Shown: positions 1 to 9,008 of the stretch, piece by piece
Layout of the letters: each line of letters opens with the position of its first letter
How positions within the stretch are numbered: position 1 is the first letter of the stretch
Assembly (NCBI RefSeq): GCF_001463885.1
Contig: NZ_BBWQ01000022.1
Coordinates: 62,001 to 126,000, forward strand
Direction of reading: 5' to 3'
Length of the DNA: 64,000 nt
Source: Aureimonas altamirensis
GTDB taxonomy: Bacteria > Pseudomonadota > Alphaproteobacteria > Rhizobiales > Rhizobiaceae
The notes under the pieces: model-generated
What the model saw: the letters and a program-made list of their open reading frames with translations, nothing else
What the model was told of the DNA's origin: nothing
The model's database searches: none
Position numbers and translations under genes: made by a program

Positions 1-753
1 CCTGGGGCACCTTGCGGTGATCTGCCCAACGGGAAGCGATCAGTTCGGCTCCCTTCGGCGACCCGCCGTGCAGCAGCACCATCTCGGGGTGCTTGGCATG
101 GACCTGATCGAGCTTCGCCCAGATCAGGCGGTGATCGTTGAAGTCCGCGCCGCCAGTCACGGCAACCTTCGGGCCGGCGGGCAGCATCACCTCGGTCTCG
201 GCCCGGCGCTTCGCGGCAAGGAAGTCGCGGCTGTCGATCATCGCGGCGGTCAGGTTGCGATGGTTGACCATCGAGCCGCTGCGCGGCCGCCAGGCACTGC
301 CGGTGTGGTGCTCGAAAGCCTCGGCCGCGAGGTCGCGGAAGAGTTCCATGCTGGCGCGCCGTTCGATCAGGGTCTGCCCCTCGGCCGTGAGGCGTTCGAG
401 TTCGACCGACTTGACCTCGCTGCCGTCCTGTTCCCGCTGAAGCCGGCGCTGCGCCTGCTCGTTGTCGTCGAGATCGCGCTCCACCCGGCCGGTGGCGCGG
501 TGGAAGAGATTGACGGTCCCCCAGAGCAGCTCTTCGAGGTCGGGCTCTAAGCGGGTGTCGCCGAGCGTCGCGACGAGGGCGTCGAAGATGTCGGTGACGG
601 CGGCGGCGACGGTGTTGCCCTCGGGCAGCGGCCTCGGATCGGGTTCGTCCTGGAACGGGCGCCAGCCGTAGAGCTGGAGTTCGGTGAGGGTGTGATCGGT
701 CTGGGAGGAGGTGTGGACCGGCTCGTCGCCTGCGGAATAGGTTTCGTTCGTCA
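1..753 (-). CDS. DUF2493 (SLOG-like) protein, 3' end cut by the window edge
   Basis: The minus strand reads without a stop from ATG at 753 to base 1, 251 codons, and continues beyond the window. The first ~190 residues are a charged, partly helical region that I do not recognise. From residue 196 comes the start of a Rossmann-type nucleotide-binding domain with VAVTGGADF (197-205) and LLHGGSPKGAE (227-237), the pattern of the DUF2493/YpsA-related SLOG family, common on rhizobial plasmids and ICEs. SLOG domains bind nucleotide-derived ligands; the role of this protein is unknown. It is last in a long minus-strand series, with a 339-bp structured leader before it. Confidence 0.75.
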
Positions 754-1092
754 TCGGGAGCGTCCTTCGTCTGGAGACCGCGCCCATCGCGGCCTTCGCA
801 GGCGTCGAAGCGCACGGGCGGGACGGGTTGGCAGCCCTCGCCCGCTCCGCGAGGGCCTTGATGGCCGGGGGTGGGCTATTTTGACTTTCGCGATGCAAAG
901 GCGGGGTTCGTCCCCGCCGGCGGAAAATAGTCCAAACCCGGCCATTGCCTGCCCGGCCCGTTTGTGCGCCGATCGCCCTCTCCGAAGGCCGTGGGCGCGG
1001 GACTCTCCGACGATGGATGCACCTGCCGATGGCGAAAGACTGAAACCGGCAGAGGATGACGCTGGGCCGCGCCTCCGGGACCGATCACGACC
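754..1092 (-). promoter_or_regulatory. Non-coding leader with a two-tier hairpin
   Basis: This 339-bp gap lies between the toprim gene and the DUF2493 gene. It contains an inverted repeat: GGCTATTTT (874-882) against AAAATAGTCC (924-933), enclosing the perfect 7-bp stem GGCGGGG/CCCCGCC (900-906 and 912-918). Closer to the DUF2493 start there are further GC-rich complementary stretches. No convincing small gene was seen; open frames across it lack a ribosome site. It is probably the 5' leader and promoter region of the DUF2493 gene. Confidence 0.5.
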
Positions 1093-2136
1093 TCACCTCT
1101 CCATGAACCGGCGGACGTCTTCAGGATGAAGCTGATCCTTCAGACGCGCCCGGAGGGCATCGGCGCCGTGGCGTCGCAGATCATCGTTGAAATCGCCGTT
1201 GAGCGGCGTGAGCGACATCGCCTCGATCCCGAGGCTCTCTGCTCTGGCGGCCAGGCCGTCTCTTGCACCGTCCCCGGCCGGGTCGCGATCCCTGACGACA
1301 TAGAGCCGGCGCAGCGACGGCGGGAACAGGATGGCAGCGAGGTGAGCGGCCGAAAGCGCCGCCAGCATCGGCATGCGGGGCAGAACCTGACGGGGCGACA
1401 GCACGGTCTCGATGCCCTCGCCGGCGGCGAGAACCTCAGCGGCGGTTCCGAAGCGGACAGCGTGCCCGAGAAGGACGCCCATCGCCCGCCGCGGTGTTTC
1501 GACAGCCGCCTTGCCGGAACCGTCCGGGGCGAGCCAGGTGCGATGCGCGCCGGTCTGCTGGCCCGCAAGATCGGTGACGGCGGCAACGAGTGCCGGCCGG
1601 ATCTCGGTGGGTGAAGACTCGTCGGGTCTATAGTAGCACCTCGGATGGTAGCGCAGCGCGGTGGTGTCCGAGAGGGAGGTGATCGCCCGCCCGTTGAGGT
1701 AGATCGCCGCAAGGGTGCCGTGGATCGGCTGCGCCATGGCGAAGAGGCGGCGCGACGCTTCAGGCGAACCGGGCACGCTGCTGGATGTGCTGCCGGTCGG
1801 CGTCCTCGTCTTCTCCGGTTCAGGATGCGGGAGGGCAAGGAAACGGCGCGCTTCCTCGGCCACTTCCTTGAAGTCGACAAGGCCAAGCGCCTCGCGGATG
1901 ACGTCGAGCAGATCGCCATGCTCCCCGGTGGCCATGTCGGTCCATTTCCCCGCCGCGCCCTTGCCGGAACCCGGGCCGGTCAGGCGCACGAACATCGAGC
2001 GGCCAGGAGTGTTCTGCACATCGCCGACCAGCCAATATCGCCCGGCGCGGTGGCCGGACGAGAGATAGTGGCGGCAGACCGCCTCGGCCTCTCGGCCGAG
2101 ACGGGTCGCCAGTTCGGAGGCGTCGTGACGCGGCAT
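1093..2136 (-). CDS. Toprim-domain primase-like protein
   Basis: 347 aa. The C-terminal half holds a toprim domain: the glutamate in GEGIETVLS (around residue 240), and the acidic motif VRDRDPAGDG (around residue 288). These are the metal-binding elements of bacterial DnaG-type primases and topoisomerases. The N-terminal ~120 residues resemble the DNA-binding part of plasmid and phage primase-like proteins. A helicase domain is absent, so it would need a separate helicase. Its ATG overlaps the stop of the upstream strawberry-notch gene (TGATG at 2134-2138), which points to translational coupling. Likely role, by inference: priming or replication of the mobile element after transfer. Confidence 0.8.
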   Translation of the reverse strand: MPRHDASELATRLGREAEAVCRHYLSSGHRAGRYWLVGDVQNTPGRSMFVRLTGPGSGKGAAGKWTDMATGEHGDLLDVIREALGLVDFKEVAEEARRFLALPHPEPEKTRTPTGSTSSSVPGSPEASRRLFAMAQPIHGTLAAIYLNGRAITSLSDTTALRYHPRCYYRPDESSPTEIRPALVAAVTDLAGQQTGAHRTWLAPDGSGKAAVETPRRAMGVLLGHAVRFGTAAEVLAAGEGIETVLSPRQVLPRMPMLAALSAAHLAAILFPPSLRRLYVVRDRDPAGDGARDGLAARAESLGIEAMSLTPLNGDFNDDLRRHGADALRARLKDQLHPEDVRRFMER

Positions 2137-5100
2137 CAGGCTGCCTCCCGTTCACCGATGCGCTCGACCGGCCAGCGGTCGAAGAGCTTGGCCAGCACGG
2201 CGGGTCCGCTGGCATCGACTGGCACGAACATGCGCAGCTTCCAGGAGATGATCTCGTGGAAGAGGCCGTATGCCGTGAGACGCTGGCGCATGGTGTCGGT
2301 GAAGCCGGAAAGCTCGATGCGGTTCACCCCCATGACGCGGACCCGGCGAAGCTGGAGGCCCTCGGAGAGATCGAGGATCGTCCGGCCTTCCATCAGCGCC
2401 GCGAAAGCATCCTTCGGCGTGACCTTCGCGATGCCGGTCGTGGTCGCGTTCGCGGCCCAGGCCGGGGAGACCTTGCGGCCGATGATGCGCTCGCCCGCGT
2501 CAGACTGGAGGCGATAGACGCGGGTGGACTCGTTCGGCAGCCGTTTCCAGATCGGCAGCAGCAAGCCCGTCACCATATGCAGGGTGCTGTCTGCGAACTC
2601 CGGCACCTCCGCAAGTTCCGCATTCCAGGCCGCAGCGAATGCGTCCCGGTCGGCCTCGACCCAATGGGTCTCGCCCATCATCCTGATGGGGATATTGTGT
2701 GCTTCCATCGGCCGGATCAGCCTGACGCGGCGCTCGATCTCGCCATCGTCCAGCATGACGCTGGTGGTGGGGATTTGCACCGCCGCGCGGCCTGAGCGCC
2801 CGTTGATCAGGAGCTTCGCGCGCGGATCGTCGAGTTCCGCTAGGGCGGCATCGAGCATGACGGGCCGGTTGCGCTTGCGTTCGGTGATCGTCAGCAGGCT
2901 GGTCTCGGCCCCGGTGCGGGGATGGGTGTAGATCACCTGACGGTCGGTGACGGTGAAGCTCTCGGCGCGCAGCGTCTCCAGCCCAGCGTCATAGATGCCG
3001 GACGCGATGGCGCCCTCGATCCGCGCGGTCAGAAGCTGCTCGAAAGCGCTGAAGAGAACGCCCTGAAGCTCGACGGTCAGCGCCAGCAGCCGGTTCAAGA
3101 AAGTCGTGATGGCGGGCAGCTCGTCCTTGATGCCGTTCGCGTCCATCAGTTTCAACCCGGTGGCGGATTCGAAGCGTTCGAGCGAACATCCCTCGACCTT
3201 GCCGCGCACCAGCAGGAGATAGAGCTGGCGCAGCGCGTCGCGGGCGTAGGGACTTTCCAGATTGTCCTCGGGCCGGAACAGGCCCTGGCCGCCGGTCTGG
3301 CGCTGGCCGCGCGTGATCGCGCCCAAAGTGTCGAGGCGGCGGGCAATCGTGCTGAGGAAGCGCTTCTCGGCTTTCACATTGGTCGAGATCGGCCGGAACA
3401 GCGGCGGCTGCGCCTGATTGGTGCGATGCGTCCGGCCAAGGCCCTGGATGGCGGCGTCCGCCTTCCAGCCGGCTTCGAGCAGGTAATGGACGCGCAGCCG
3501 GGTGTTCTTCGCTGACAGTTCGGCGTGATAGCTGCGCCCGGTGCCGCCGGCATCGGAGAACACCAGCACCCGCTTCTGATCGTCCATGAAGGCTTGCGTC
3601 TCGGCCAGGTTGGCCGAACCGGCGCGACTTTCCACGACGAGCCGGTCGATGGTAACGCCGCCGCCGCGCTTGCGGACGATACGACGCGAGCGGCCCGTGA
3701 CCTCCGCCACCGTGTCGGTGCCGAAATGCTGGATGATCTGGTCGAGCGCGCCGGGAACCGGCGGCAAGCTGGCGAGGTTGGCGATCATCTCGTCGCGCCG
3801 GGCCGCGGCCTCGCGGCTCTCGACCACCTGGCCATCACGATAGACCGGGCGCGACGACAGGTTGCCCTCCGAATCCGTGAACGGCTCATAAAGCTGCACC
3901 GGGAAGGAATGAGCGAGGTAGTCTAGGACATACTCGCGCGGCGACAGGTCCATTTTCAGATCGCCCCATTCCTCGGTGGGGATCTCTGCCAGCCGCCGTT
4001 CCATCAGCGCCTCGCCGGTCGAGACGATCTGGATGACGGAAGAATGTCCCGCTTCCAGATCGGCCGTGATGGACCGGATCAGCGTCGGGGTTTTCATCGA
4101 CGTCAACAGGTGCCCGAAGAACCTCTGCTTGGCGCTCTCAAAGGCCGAGCGGGCGGCGGACTTGGCCTGCCGGTTCAGCGTGCCGGACCCGCCCTCGCCG
4201 CCGGTGATGTTGGCGGCCTGCATCGCCGCATCGAGATTGTTATGGATGATGGCGAAGGCATCGGCATAGCTGTCGTAGATGCGGACCTGTTCAGGGGTCA
4301 GTTCGTGGTCGAGCAACTCGTATTCCACGCCTTTGAAGGACAGCGAGCGGGCGGTGTAGAGGCCAAGCGCCCGCAGGTCGCGCGCCAGCACCTCCATCGC
4401 CGCGACGCCGCCGGCCTCGATCGCCTCGACGAACTCCGCCCTGGTCGAGAATGGGAAATCCTCGCCGCCCCAGAGACCGAGCCGCTGCGCATAGGCGAGA
4501 TTGTGGACGGTGGTGGCGCCGGTGGCCGAGACATAGACCACGCGGGCCTGCGGCAGGGCGTGCTGGAGGCGCAGCCCGGCACGGCCCTGCTGGCTGGCGG
4601 CGACATCGCCGCGTTCTCCCTTGCCTCCTGCGGCATTGGCCATTGCGTGCGCCTCGTCGAAAATCACCACTCCATCGAAGTCGGAACCCAACCATTCGAC
4701 GATCTGCCTGACCCTGGAAATCCTTTCTCCGCGGTCGTCGGAGCGCAGCGTGGCATAGGTTAGAAATAGGATGCCTTCGTTCAGGGTGATCTTTGCGCCT
4801 TGCGGGAATCGCGACAGCGGCGTGACCAGCAGCCGCTCCATGCCAAGCGCCGACCAGTCGCGCTGCGCATCCTCCAGCAGCTTGTCGGACTTCGAGATCC
4901 AGACCGCCTTGCGCCGCCCCTGCATCCAGTTGTCGAGGATGATCGCTGCGGATTCCCGGCCCTTGCCGACGCCGGTGCCATCGCCGACCATGAACCCTTG
5001 GCGGAAGCGGACGGCGCCCTTGGCGTCCTCCGGCGTGGCAGCAAGATTGTCGAGCGTGTCGTCCACCGTCCAAGCCCCGGCGAGGAATCCCATATGGGCC

Positions 5101-6491
5101 TCGCCGGCATAGATCACCGTCTCCAACTGCGCCTCGGACAGCCTGCCGAGAATGTCTTTGGGCAGCACCGGACGATAGCTCGGCTTCGGCGGCGCGATGC
5201 TCGCCATCGAGGCCGACTGCACGAGCTGGGTCGGATGCGCCTGCGCCCCGGCGATGCGGATGGTCTGAAGACCGTATTCCTCGTAGATCGCGTCGGAGAG
5301 GCGGCCGCCCTCGGCCGGTTCCCAATCCACGATCTCGTAGGCGACCGGCACGGCCTCCGGTTCCGCAAGGGGCGCGTCGGGCGCGGATCGCGCGGCGCGG
5401 TTGACATAGCCGCGCACGGTGCGCGGCGCGGTCGGTCGTGCCACCGGCACGGCCAGGCCGGGATCGACGGGAAGCCTGGCCGGAAGCTGCTCCGCCAGCC
5501 AGCCCATCAGGGTGGCAACATCCGACGCCACACCGGGCGCTGCCGGGAACACCGCCGGGTCTTCGGCGGGCAGCTTGTCGATGACGGTCAGCCGCGTGTC
5601 GATGGTGGTGCCGTGCTTGGCATAGACCGATCCATCGATGACGGCCGAGAAGACCACGCGGCCGCGCTCCTGCAGCCGTTTCCAGTTAGCCGTCCAGGCC
5701 GGATTGTCGGGGGCGAAGCTCGCGCCGGTGATGGTGACGAGCCGCCCGCCGGGCGCAAGGCGCGCCAGCGTCGAGGCGACATGGCGGAAGGCGGCATCAG
5801 CCACGCGGCCCTCGACATGGGCCATGACCGAGAACGGCGGGTTCATCAGCACCACTGTCGGGATCAGGCCGGGATCGAGATGATCGTCGATCTGGGCGGC
5901 GTCGAAGCGGGTGACGGACAGGGCCGGAAAGAGGGAGGAAAGCAGGCCGGCGCGGACCTCGGCCAGTTCGTTGACGAGCAGCGCACCGCCGGCGATCTCG
6001 GCCAGGATGGCGAGGAGCCCGGTGCCGGCCGAGGGCTCCAGCACGCGGTCGGCGTGCGTGATCGCCGCCGCCGTCACCGCAGCGAAGCCGAGAGGGATCG
6101 GGGTGGAGAACTGCTGGAAGGTCTGCGCTTCCTCGGAACGCCGGGTGTGGGTCGGCAGGAGCCCGGCAATTTTCGTAAGCTGCGGCAGGATTGCCGACGG
6201 AGACCCGGCTTTGCGGAAAAGTGCATTGCCGTATTTGCGCAGGAAGAGGACGGTCGCCGCCTCGCAGGCATCATAGGCGGTCTTCCAGTCCCAAGCGCCG
6301 GTGGCATCGGACGTGCCGAAGGCGGCCTCCATGGCGCCGCGCAGCGTGGCGGCGTCGACACGCTGACCGCGTTCCAGATGCGGCAGCAGCAGACCGGCAG
6401 CGGTGAAAACGCAGGCCGCGGTCTCAGCGTCATGGTCGAACGGAAGCGGCGCGGTGGCGGATGCCGCCGCGGATGCGGAAATCATGTTCAT
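2136..6491 (-). CDS. Methyltransferase/strawberry-notch helicase fusion protein
   Basis: 1451 aa from the ATG at 6491, chosen because GAGGAA lies just upstream. Residues ~130-310 form an N6-adenine-type methyltransferase with the SAM motif PSAGTG (153-158) and catalytic NPPF (217-220). Residues ~440-760 form the strawberry-notch AAA domain with GDGTGVGKG (503-511) and FDEAH (611-615). The C-terminal helicase-like half contains DAGGTGRS (~980) and GRTHRTNQ (1019-1026, motif VI type). A methyltransferase joined to a superfamily II helicase resembles phage P1 DarB in architecture, an anti-restriction factor; whether it protects incoming DNA here is inference. It heads the toprim gene and has a structured leader. 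Confidence 0.85.
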   Translation of the reverse strand: MNMISASAAASATAPLPFDHDAETAACVFTAAGLLLPHLERGQRVDAATLRGAMEAAFGTSDATGAWDWKTAYDACEAATVLFLRKYGNALFRKAGSPSAILPQLTKIAGLLPTHTRRSEEAQTFQQFSTPIPLGFAAVTAAAITHADRVLEPSAGTGLLAILAEIAGGALLVNELAEVRAGLLSSLFPALSVTRFDAAQIDDHLDPGLIPTVVLMNPPFSVMAHVEGRVADAAFRHVASTLARLAPGGRLVTITGASFAPDNPAWTANWKRLQERGRVVFSAVIDGSVYAKHGTTIDTRLTVIDKLPAEDPAVFPAAPGVASDVATLMGWLAEQLPARLPVDPGLAVPVARPTAPRTVRGYVNRAARSAPDAPLAEPEAVPVAYEIVDWEPAEGGRLSDAIYEEYGLQTIRIAGAQAHPTQLVQSASMASIAPPKPSYRPVLPKDILGRLSEAQLETVIYAGEAHMGFLAGAWTVDDTLDNLAATPEDAKGAVRFRQGFMVGDGTGVGKGRESAAIILDNWMQGRRKAVWISKSDKLLEDAQRDWSALGMERLLVTPLSRFPQGAKITLNEGILFLTYATLRSDDRGERISRVRQIVEWLGSDFDGVVIFDEAHAMANAAGGKGERGDVAASQQGRAGLRLQHALPQARVVYVSATGATTVHNLAYAQRLGLWGGEDFPFSTRAEFVEAIEAGGVAAMEVLARDLRALGLYTARSLSFKGVEYELLDHELTPEQVRIYDSYADAFAIIHNNLDAAMQAANITGGEGGSGTLNRQAKSAARSAFESAKQRFFGHLLTSMKTPTLIRSITADLEAGHSSVIQIVSTGEALMERRLAEIPTEEWGDLKMDLSPREYVLDYLAHSFPVQLYEPFTDSEGNLSSRPVYRDGQVVESREAAARRDEMIANLASLPPVPGALDQIIQHFGTDTVAEVTGRSRRIVRKRGGGVTIDRLVVESRAGSANLAETQAFMDDQKRVLVFSDAGGTGRSYHAELSAKNTRLRVHYLLEAGWKADAAIQGLGRTHRTNQAQPPLFRPISTNVKAEKRFLSTIARRLDTLGAITRGQRQTGGQGLFRPEDNLESPYARDALRQLYLLLVRGKVEGCSLERFESATGLKLMDANGIKDELPAITTFLNRLLALTVELQGVLFSAFEQLLTARIEGAIASGIYDAGLETLRAESFTVTDRQVIYTHPRTGAETSLLTITERKRNRPVMLDAALAELDDPRAKLLINGRSGRAAVQIPTTSVMLDDGEIERRVRLIRPMEAHNIPIRMMGETHWVEADRDAFAAAWNAELAEVPEFADSTLHMVTGLLLPIWKRLPNESTRVYRLQSDAGERIIGRKVSPAWAANATTTGIAKVTPKDAFAALMEGRTILDLSEGLQLRRVRVMGVNRIELSGFTDTMRQRLTAYGLFHEIISWKLRMFVPVDASGPAVLAKLFDRWPVERIGEREAA

Positions 6492-6592
6492 CGGGGATTC
6501 CTCGGGAGAGCAAGTCAGGATCAAGCCGGGCAGCGCTCTCTCTCGACCGCACCGGCTCAAACCCCTTCCGGCCCATCTCTCGCTCTGAAGCC
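6492..6592 (-). promoter_or_regulatory. Structured leader of the strawberry-notch gene
   Basis: Read on the minus strand the leader has GCGAGAGATGGGCCGG, then GGGTTTGAGCCGG, then CGAGAGAGAGCG and GCCCGGC before the SD box. The GAGAG blocks and the GGGTTTGAG element recall those in front of klcA, parB, ardC and the 9566 gene, but the stem sequence differs. Membership of the same leader family is likely but not proved. Confidence 0.4.
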
Positions 6593-6649
6593 GTGGCGAA
6601 AGCAGGCATGAAACAAGCGCCCGACCGTCAGGCTGGGCGCTTGTGGGTT

Positions 6650-7072
6650 TCAGTCGATGGCCTGGAAAATCGCCGCCGCCTCCGCGTGATCGGCGGCATG
6701 CTCGTAGAGGCGACCATAGCCCTCGGCGAGTTCGTCGTCATCGTAGCGGAAGGAAAGATGCGAGAAGGCGAAGAGCGTGGCGATGATCCCGGCGGCATCG
6801 CTTGAGACCTCGCCCTCGAAGCCGTTGCCTTCGCAGAACAGGCGGCAACGGGGCTTTGAGGTCGGCGCGAGATAGAGCGGCTGGCCGGCGCGTTCGTAGA
6901 AATCCCAGAGCCCGCCGCCGTAATCGCCGGGGCTGAGTATCTCCATGAAGCGAAAGACGGTATGCTCGCCGATGATGAGCAGGCGCCGGCCAAAAAGGCG
7001 CGGCAGGAAGTCCATGCGGCGCTCGTCGGGGACGCGGATTGCGGATTGGGAAGCAAGTTCGGGCAAAGCCAT
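6650..7072 (-). CDS. klcA: Antirestriction protein of the ArdB/KlcA family
   Basis: 140 aa, the usual family length. It shows the family pattern: DERRMDFLPRLFGRR near the N-terminus, GGGLWDFYERAG, then LAPTSKPRCRL, GNGFEGEVSSDAAGIIATLF, and the C-terminal HAADHAEAAAIFQAID that closely matches KlcA/ArdB proteins. ArdB-type proteins block type I restriction enzymes without mimicking DNA, protecting a mobile element on entry to a new host. It stands alone with a hairpin leader (7073-7170) and lies back to back with a plus-strand toxin-antitoxin pair. Confidence 0.88.
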   Translation of the reverse strand: MALPELASQSAIRVPDERRMDFLPRLFGRRLLIIGEHTVFRFMEILSPGDYGGGLWDFYERAGQPLYLAPTSKPRCRLFCEGNGFEGEVSSDAAGIIATLFAFSHLSFRYDDDELAEGYGRLYEHAADHAEAAAIFQAID

Positions 7073-7170
7073 GATCGGTCTCCGAGAGGGAAAGGGGCAC
7101 CTGCCGGACGACCCTCTCTCAACCCGTCCGGGGGCACCTGTTCCCGGCCGTCCTTTCGCTCTGGGGGCTT
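7073..7170 (-). promoter_or_regulatory. Hairpin leader of klcA
   Basis: A perfect 7-bp stem CCGGACG/CGTCCGG (7104-7110 and 7125-7131) is enclosed by two identical copies of GGGGCACCTG (7094-7103 and 7131-7140). On the transcribed strand the region from the stem into its loop reads GGACGGGTTGAGAGAGGG, sharing GACGGGTTG with the leaders of parB, ardC and the 9566 gene. It is probably a regulatory RNA leader; function unknown. Confidence 0.5.
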
Positions 7171-7174
7171 GAAG

Positions 7175-7194
7175 TGGACCATTATCTGGACCAT
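7175..7194 (+). promoter_or_regulatory. Direct repeats upstream of the toxin-antitoxin pair
   Basis: TGGACCAT occurs twice with a 4-bp spacer (7175-7182 and 7187-7194), a 12-bp period, about 40 bp before the antitoxin ATG. Antitoxins of this class repress their own operon, so this is a candidate operator or part of the promoter. Confidence 0.4.
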
Positions 7195-7233
7195 CTTGTG
7201 CAGAATAGCGGAGAACATCTGGAGTGATATGCG

Positions 7234-7491
7234 ATGAGGGTTTCTGTCACCGAGGCGAAGGGGCAGCTCACCGAACTGGTGAAGCGGGCCGAAGCCGGCG
7301 ACGAGGTGATCCTGACGCGGCGGGGCCACGAGGTCGCCCGCCTCGTGCCGGTTGCCGTGGTGGCGACCCCGAAAGGCCGGCGCGCGCTGATGGAGCGGGT
7401 CCGGGCCACGGCGCGGGGCAAGGCATTGCCCGGCGCGGCTGCCGCGCGCAGCCAGGATTTCCTCTACGGGGATGACGGGATGCCGGCATGA
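7234..7491 (+). CDS. Phd/YefM-family antitoxin
   Basis: 85 aa. The N-terminus (VSVTEAKGQLTELVKRAEAG, then EVILTRRGHEVARLVPV) is the Phd/YefM DNA-binding fold. The C-terminal tail, with DFLYGDDGMPA, would wrap around the toxin. The stop overlaps the ATG of the next gene (ATGA at 7488-7491), the standard coupling of type II toxin-antitoxin operons. It probably binds the repeats at 7175-7194 to repress the pair. This is one of the few plus-strand operons in the left module. Confidence 0.88.
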   Translation: MRVSVTEAKGQLTELVKRAEAGDEVILTRRGHEVARLVPVAVVATPKGRRALMERVRATARGKALPGAAAARSQDFLYGDDGMPA

Positions 7492-7871
7492 TCGCCGTCG
7501 ATACCTCGGCGCTGATGGCCATCGTGCTGGACGAGCCGCAGGCCGAGACCTGCATGGTGGCGATCGAGGCGGCAGACGGCCTGCTGATCTCGGCCGGAAC
7601 AGTGGCCGAGGCGCTGATCGTCGCCGGGCGGCGCAATGTCGGTGAAGAGATCGCCGCCCTGGTCGAGGGCCTTGGGTTCGAGGTGGTCTCCGTCACTGAA
7701 GCCTCGGCACGCAGGATCGCCGAAGCCTATGCCCGCTGGGGCAAGGGCGTTCATCCCGCCGGACTCAACTACGGGGATTGCTTCGCCTATGAGGTCGCCA
7801 GCGAACGCGGCTGCCCGTTGCTCTTCGTCGGCGACGACTTCTCACGGACGGACCTGCTGTCGGTTCTGTGA
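7488..7871 (+). CDS. vapC: PIN-domain toxin, VapC type
   Basis: 127 aa, normal VapC length. The PIN-domain acidic residues are visible: VDTSALMAI at the N-terminus (D4), E40 in AGTVAEAL, the acidic residue in LNYGDCFAYEVA (D94 region) and FVGDDF (D113 region). VapC proteins are Mg-dependent ribonucleases that cut tRNA or rRNA when freed from the antitoxin. It overlaps its antitoxin gene by 4 bp. The gene ends 17 bp from a convergent minus-strand gene. Role inferred: stabilisation of the island. Confidence 0.88.
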   Translation: MIAVDTSALMAIVLDEPQAETCMVAIEAADGLLISAGTVAEALIVAGRRNVGEEIAALVEGLGFEVVSVTEASARRIAEAYARWGKGVHPAGLNYGDCFAYEVASERGCPLLFVGDDFSRTDLLSVL

Positions 7872-7888
7872 GGCAGCGCAGAAGGGTT

Positions 7889-8533
7889 TCAGCCGAAGCG
7901 CTTTCCATCAACTGTGAAGCTGTATTCGTTGGCAACGATGGCCTCATCGACCGCCTCATCCGAAGTCAGGTAGTCGTATTCGCGCTCAAGCTGGCGATAA
8001 AGCCAACGGGCGAGATCGCGCAATGCCTCCATGACGGTCTCCTCGGCATCGGCGGTCATGTCCTGCCAGGTCGGGCTGTCGCGGGTGACCGAGATCGCCA
8101 TGCAGTATTCGTGATAGTATCGCCCCCGATGGGTCGCCTCGGCGGTCAACTGGTAGAAGTTGCGGCGTTGCGCCTGGTGCAGGGCATCCGCGATGCGGTG
8201 CAGCTCCACATCCTTCGGCGCATAGGTACGGATTTCCGCCGCCGTGCCTTTGCGATAGGAATAGTGGCCTTCGAACGCGGCGCCATCGCCCTGCGACCAG
8301 AAGCCCGTAAACCAGATGCAAGGCTCTTGTCGCACGCCGCCGCCCATGAGGCGGACGGTGCGGGTCTTGATGCGGATGCCGAGGATGTCCGCGATCCGCC
8401 GGAAATCCTCATAGACGGCATCGTACCAATCGTAGTCGAAGCCGCCCTCGCGATACCAGGCGCGGGCATTGTCTTTCGCGGCTTCGGAAAGCTCGTCGAG
8501 CCGATAGACCGTGGTTTCGATGACGTCAGGCAT
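7889..8533 (-). CDS. Conserved mobile-element protein ('antitoxin of TA stability system' type)
   Basis: 214 aa from the ATG at 8533. The protein (starting MPDVIETTVYRLDELSEAAK) belongs to a conserved family on rhizobial mobile elements that public annotation often labels as antitoxin of a toxin-antitoxin stability system; I recognise the family but see no toxin beside it. The sequence is soluble, rich in aromatic residues and has no membrane segment or known catalytic motif. Its start overlaps the stop of the upstream gene by 8 bp, so the two are translated together. The ATG at 8533 is preferred over an upstream one that would read through the neighbour. Confidence 0.65.
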   Translation of the reverse strand: MPDVIETTVYRLDELSEAAKDNARAWYREGGFDYDWYDAVYEDFRRIADILGIRIKTRTVRLMGGGVRQEPCIWFTGFWSQGDGAAFEGHYSYRKGTAAEIRTYAPKDVELHRIADALHQAQRRNFYQLTAEATHRGRYYHEYCMAISVTRDSPTWQDMTADAEETVMEALRDLARWLYRQLEREYDYLTSDEAVDEAIVANEYSFTVDGKRFG

Positions 8534-8942
8534 TGGGGTCGCCCCCGTCCAGAACGGTGGAAAGCCAACCGTCGGTGTAGATCCAGTCCACCGTCTCGCC
8601 GGTGGCGAGGTCGAGGACATGCGCGCCGCCCCCGAACCCGTCGATTCTCGGACGTGAGCAGGTATTGGCGTATTGCATCCCCCATAGCCCGGTCAGGCCG
8701 AACGCGGCGGCACAGCGTTTGACGAACTGGATGACATGCTCGGGATCGCCGGTGCCGTCATCGCGCATCCAGAGCTGGGTGCCGCCATGTTCGGGCTGGA
8801 TCGAAAGCATGAAGCCGTCCGAGGGCGGATCTTCGGCGGCGTTTTCGCGCGCCAGCGCGTTGTAGAGATCAAGCGCGCGGGCGGCGTTCTCGGGGCTGCC
8901 CACGTCGAGCAGGCAGGAGAAATGGGTGAAGTAGTCGGCCAT
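8526..8942 (-). CDS. Conserved hypothetical protein with hairpin-SD leader
   Basis: 138 aa, soluble, acidic, starting MADYFTHFSCLLDVGSPENA. It contains LSIQPEHGGTQLWMRDDGTG and a middle segment AFGLTGLWGMQYANTCSRPR. I do not recognise a functional domain. It is followed by, and overlaps, the 7889 gene. AGGAG lies 6 bp before the ATG, directly after a strong hairpin that is shared with two other genes of this module (12344 and 12892). Confidence 0.65.
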   Translation of the reverse strand: MADYFTHFSCLLDVGSPENAARALDLYNALARENAAEDPPSDGFMLSIQPEHGGTQLWMRDDGTGDPEHVIQFVKRCAAAFGLTGLWGMQYANTCSRPRIDGFGGGAHVLDLATGETVDWIYTDGWLSTVLDGGDPNA

Positions 8943-8946
8943 GTCA

Positions 8947-8984
8947 GGCTCCTGAAACGAGAAGGCCCGGCGCGGGGCCGGGCC
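8947..8984 (-). promoter_or_regulatory. Hairpin plus shared SD box (copy 1)
   Basis: On the minus strand: stem GGCCCGGC/GCCGGGCC (8977-8984 and 8964-8971, 8 bp, 5-nt loop) followed by TTCTCGTTTCAGGAG and the ATG six bases later. TCGTTTCAGGAG is identical in the copies before 12344 and 12892. Confidence 0.6.
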
Positions 8985-9008
8985 TAGTGGATGGAAAGGG
9001 GCGACAGG

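Noticed and set aside
4800..6611. 603-codon open frame on the plus strand opposite the strawberry-notch gene
   Set aside because: It is the antisense shadow of a gene with clear domains; its translation is rich in R, G and A without any domain.
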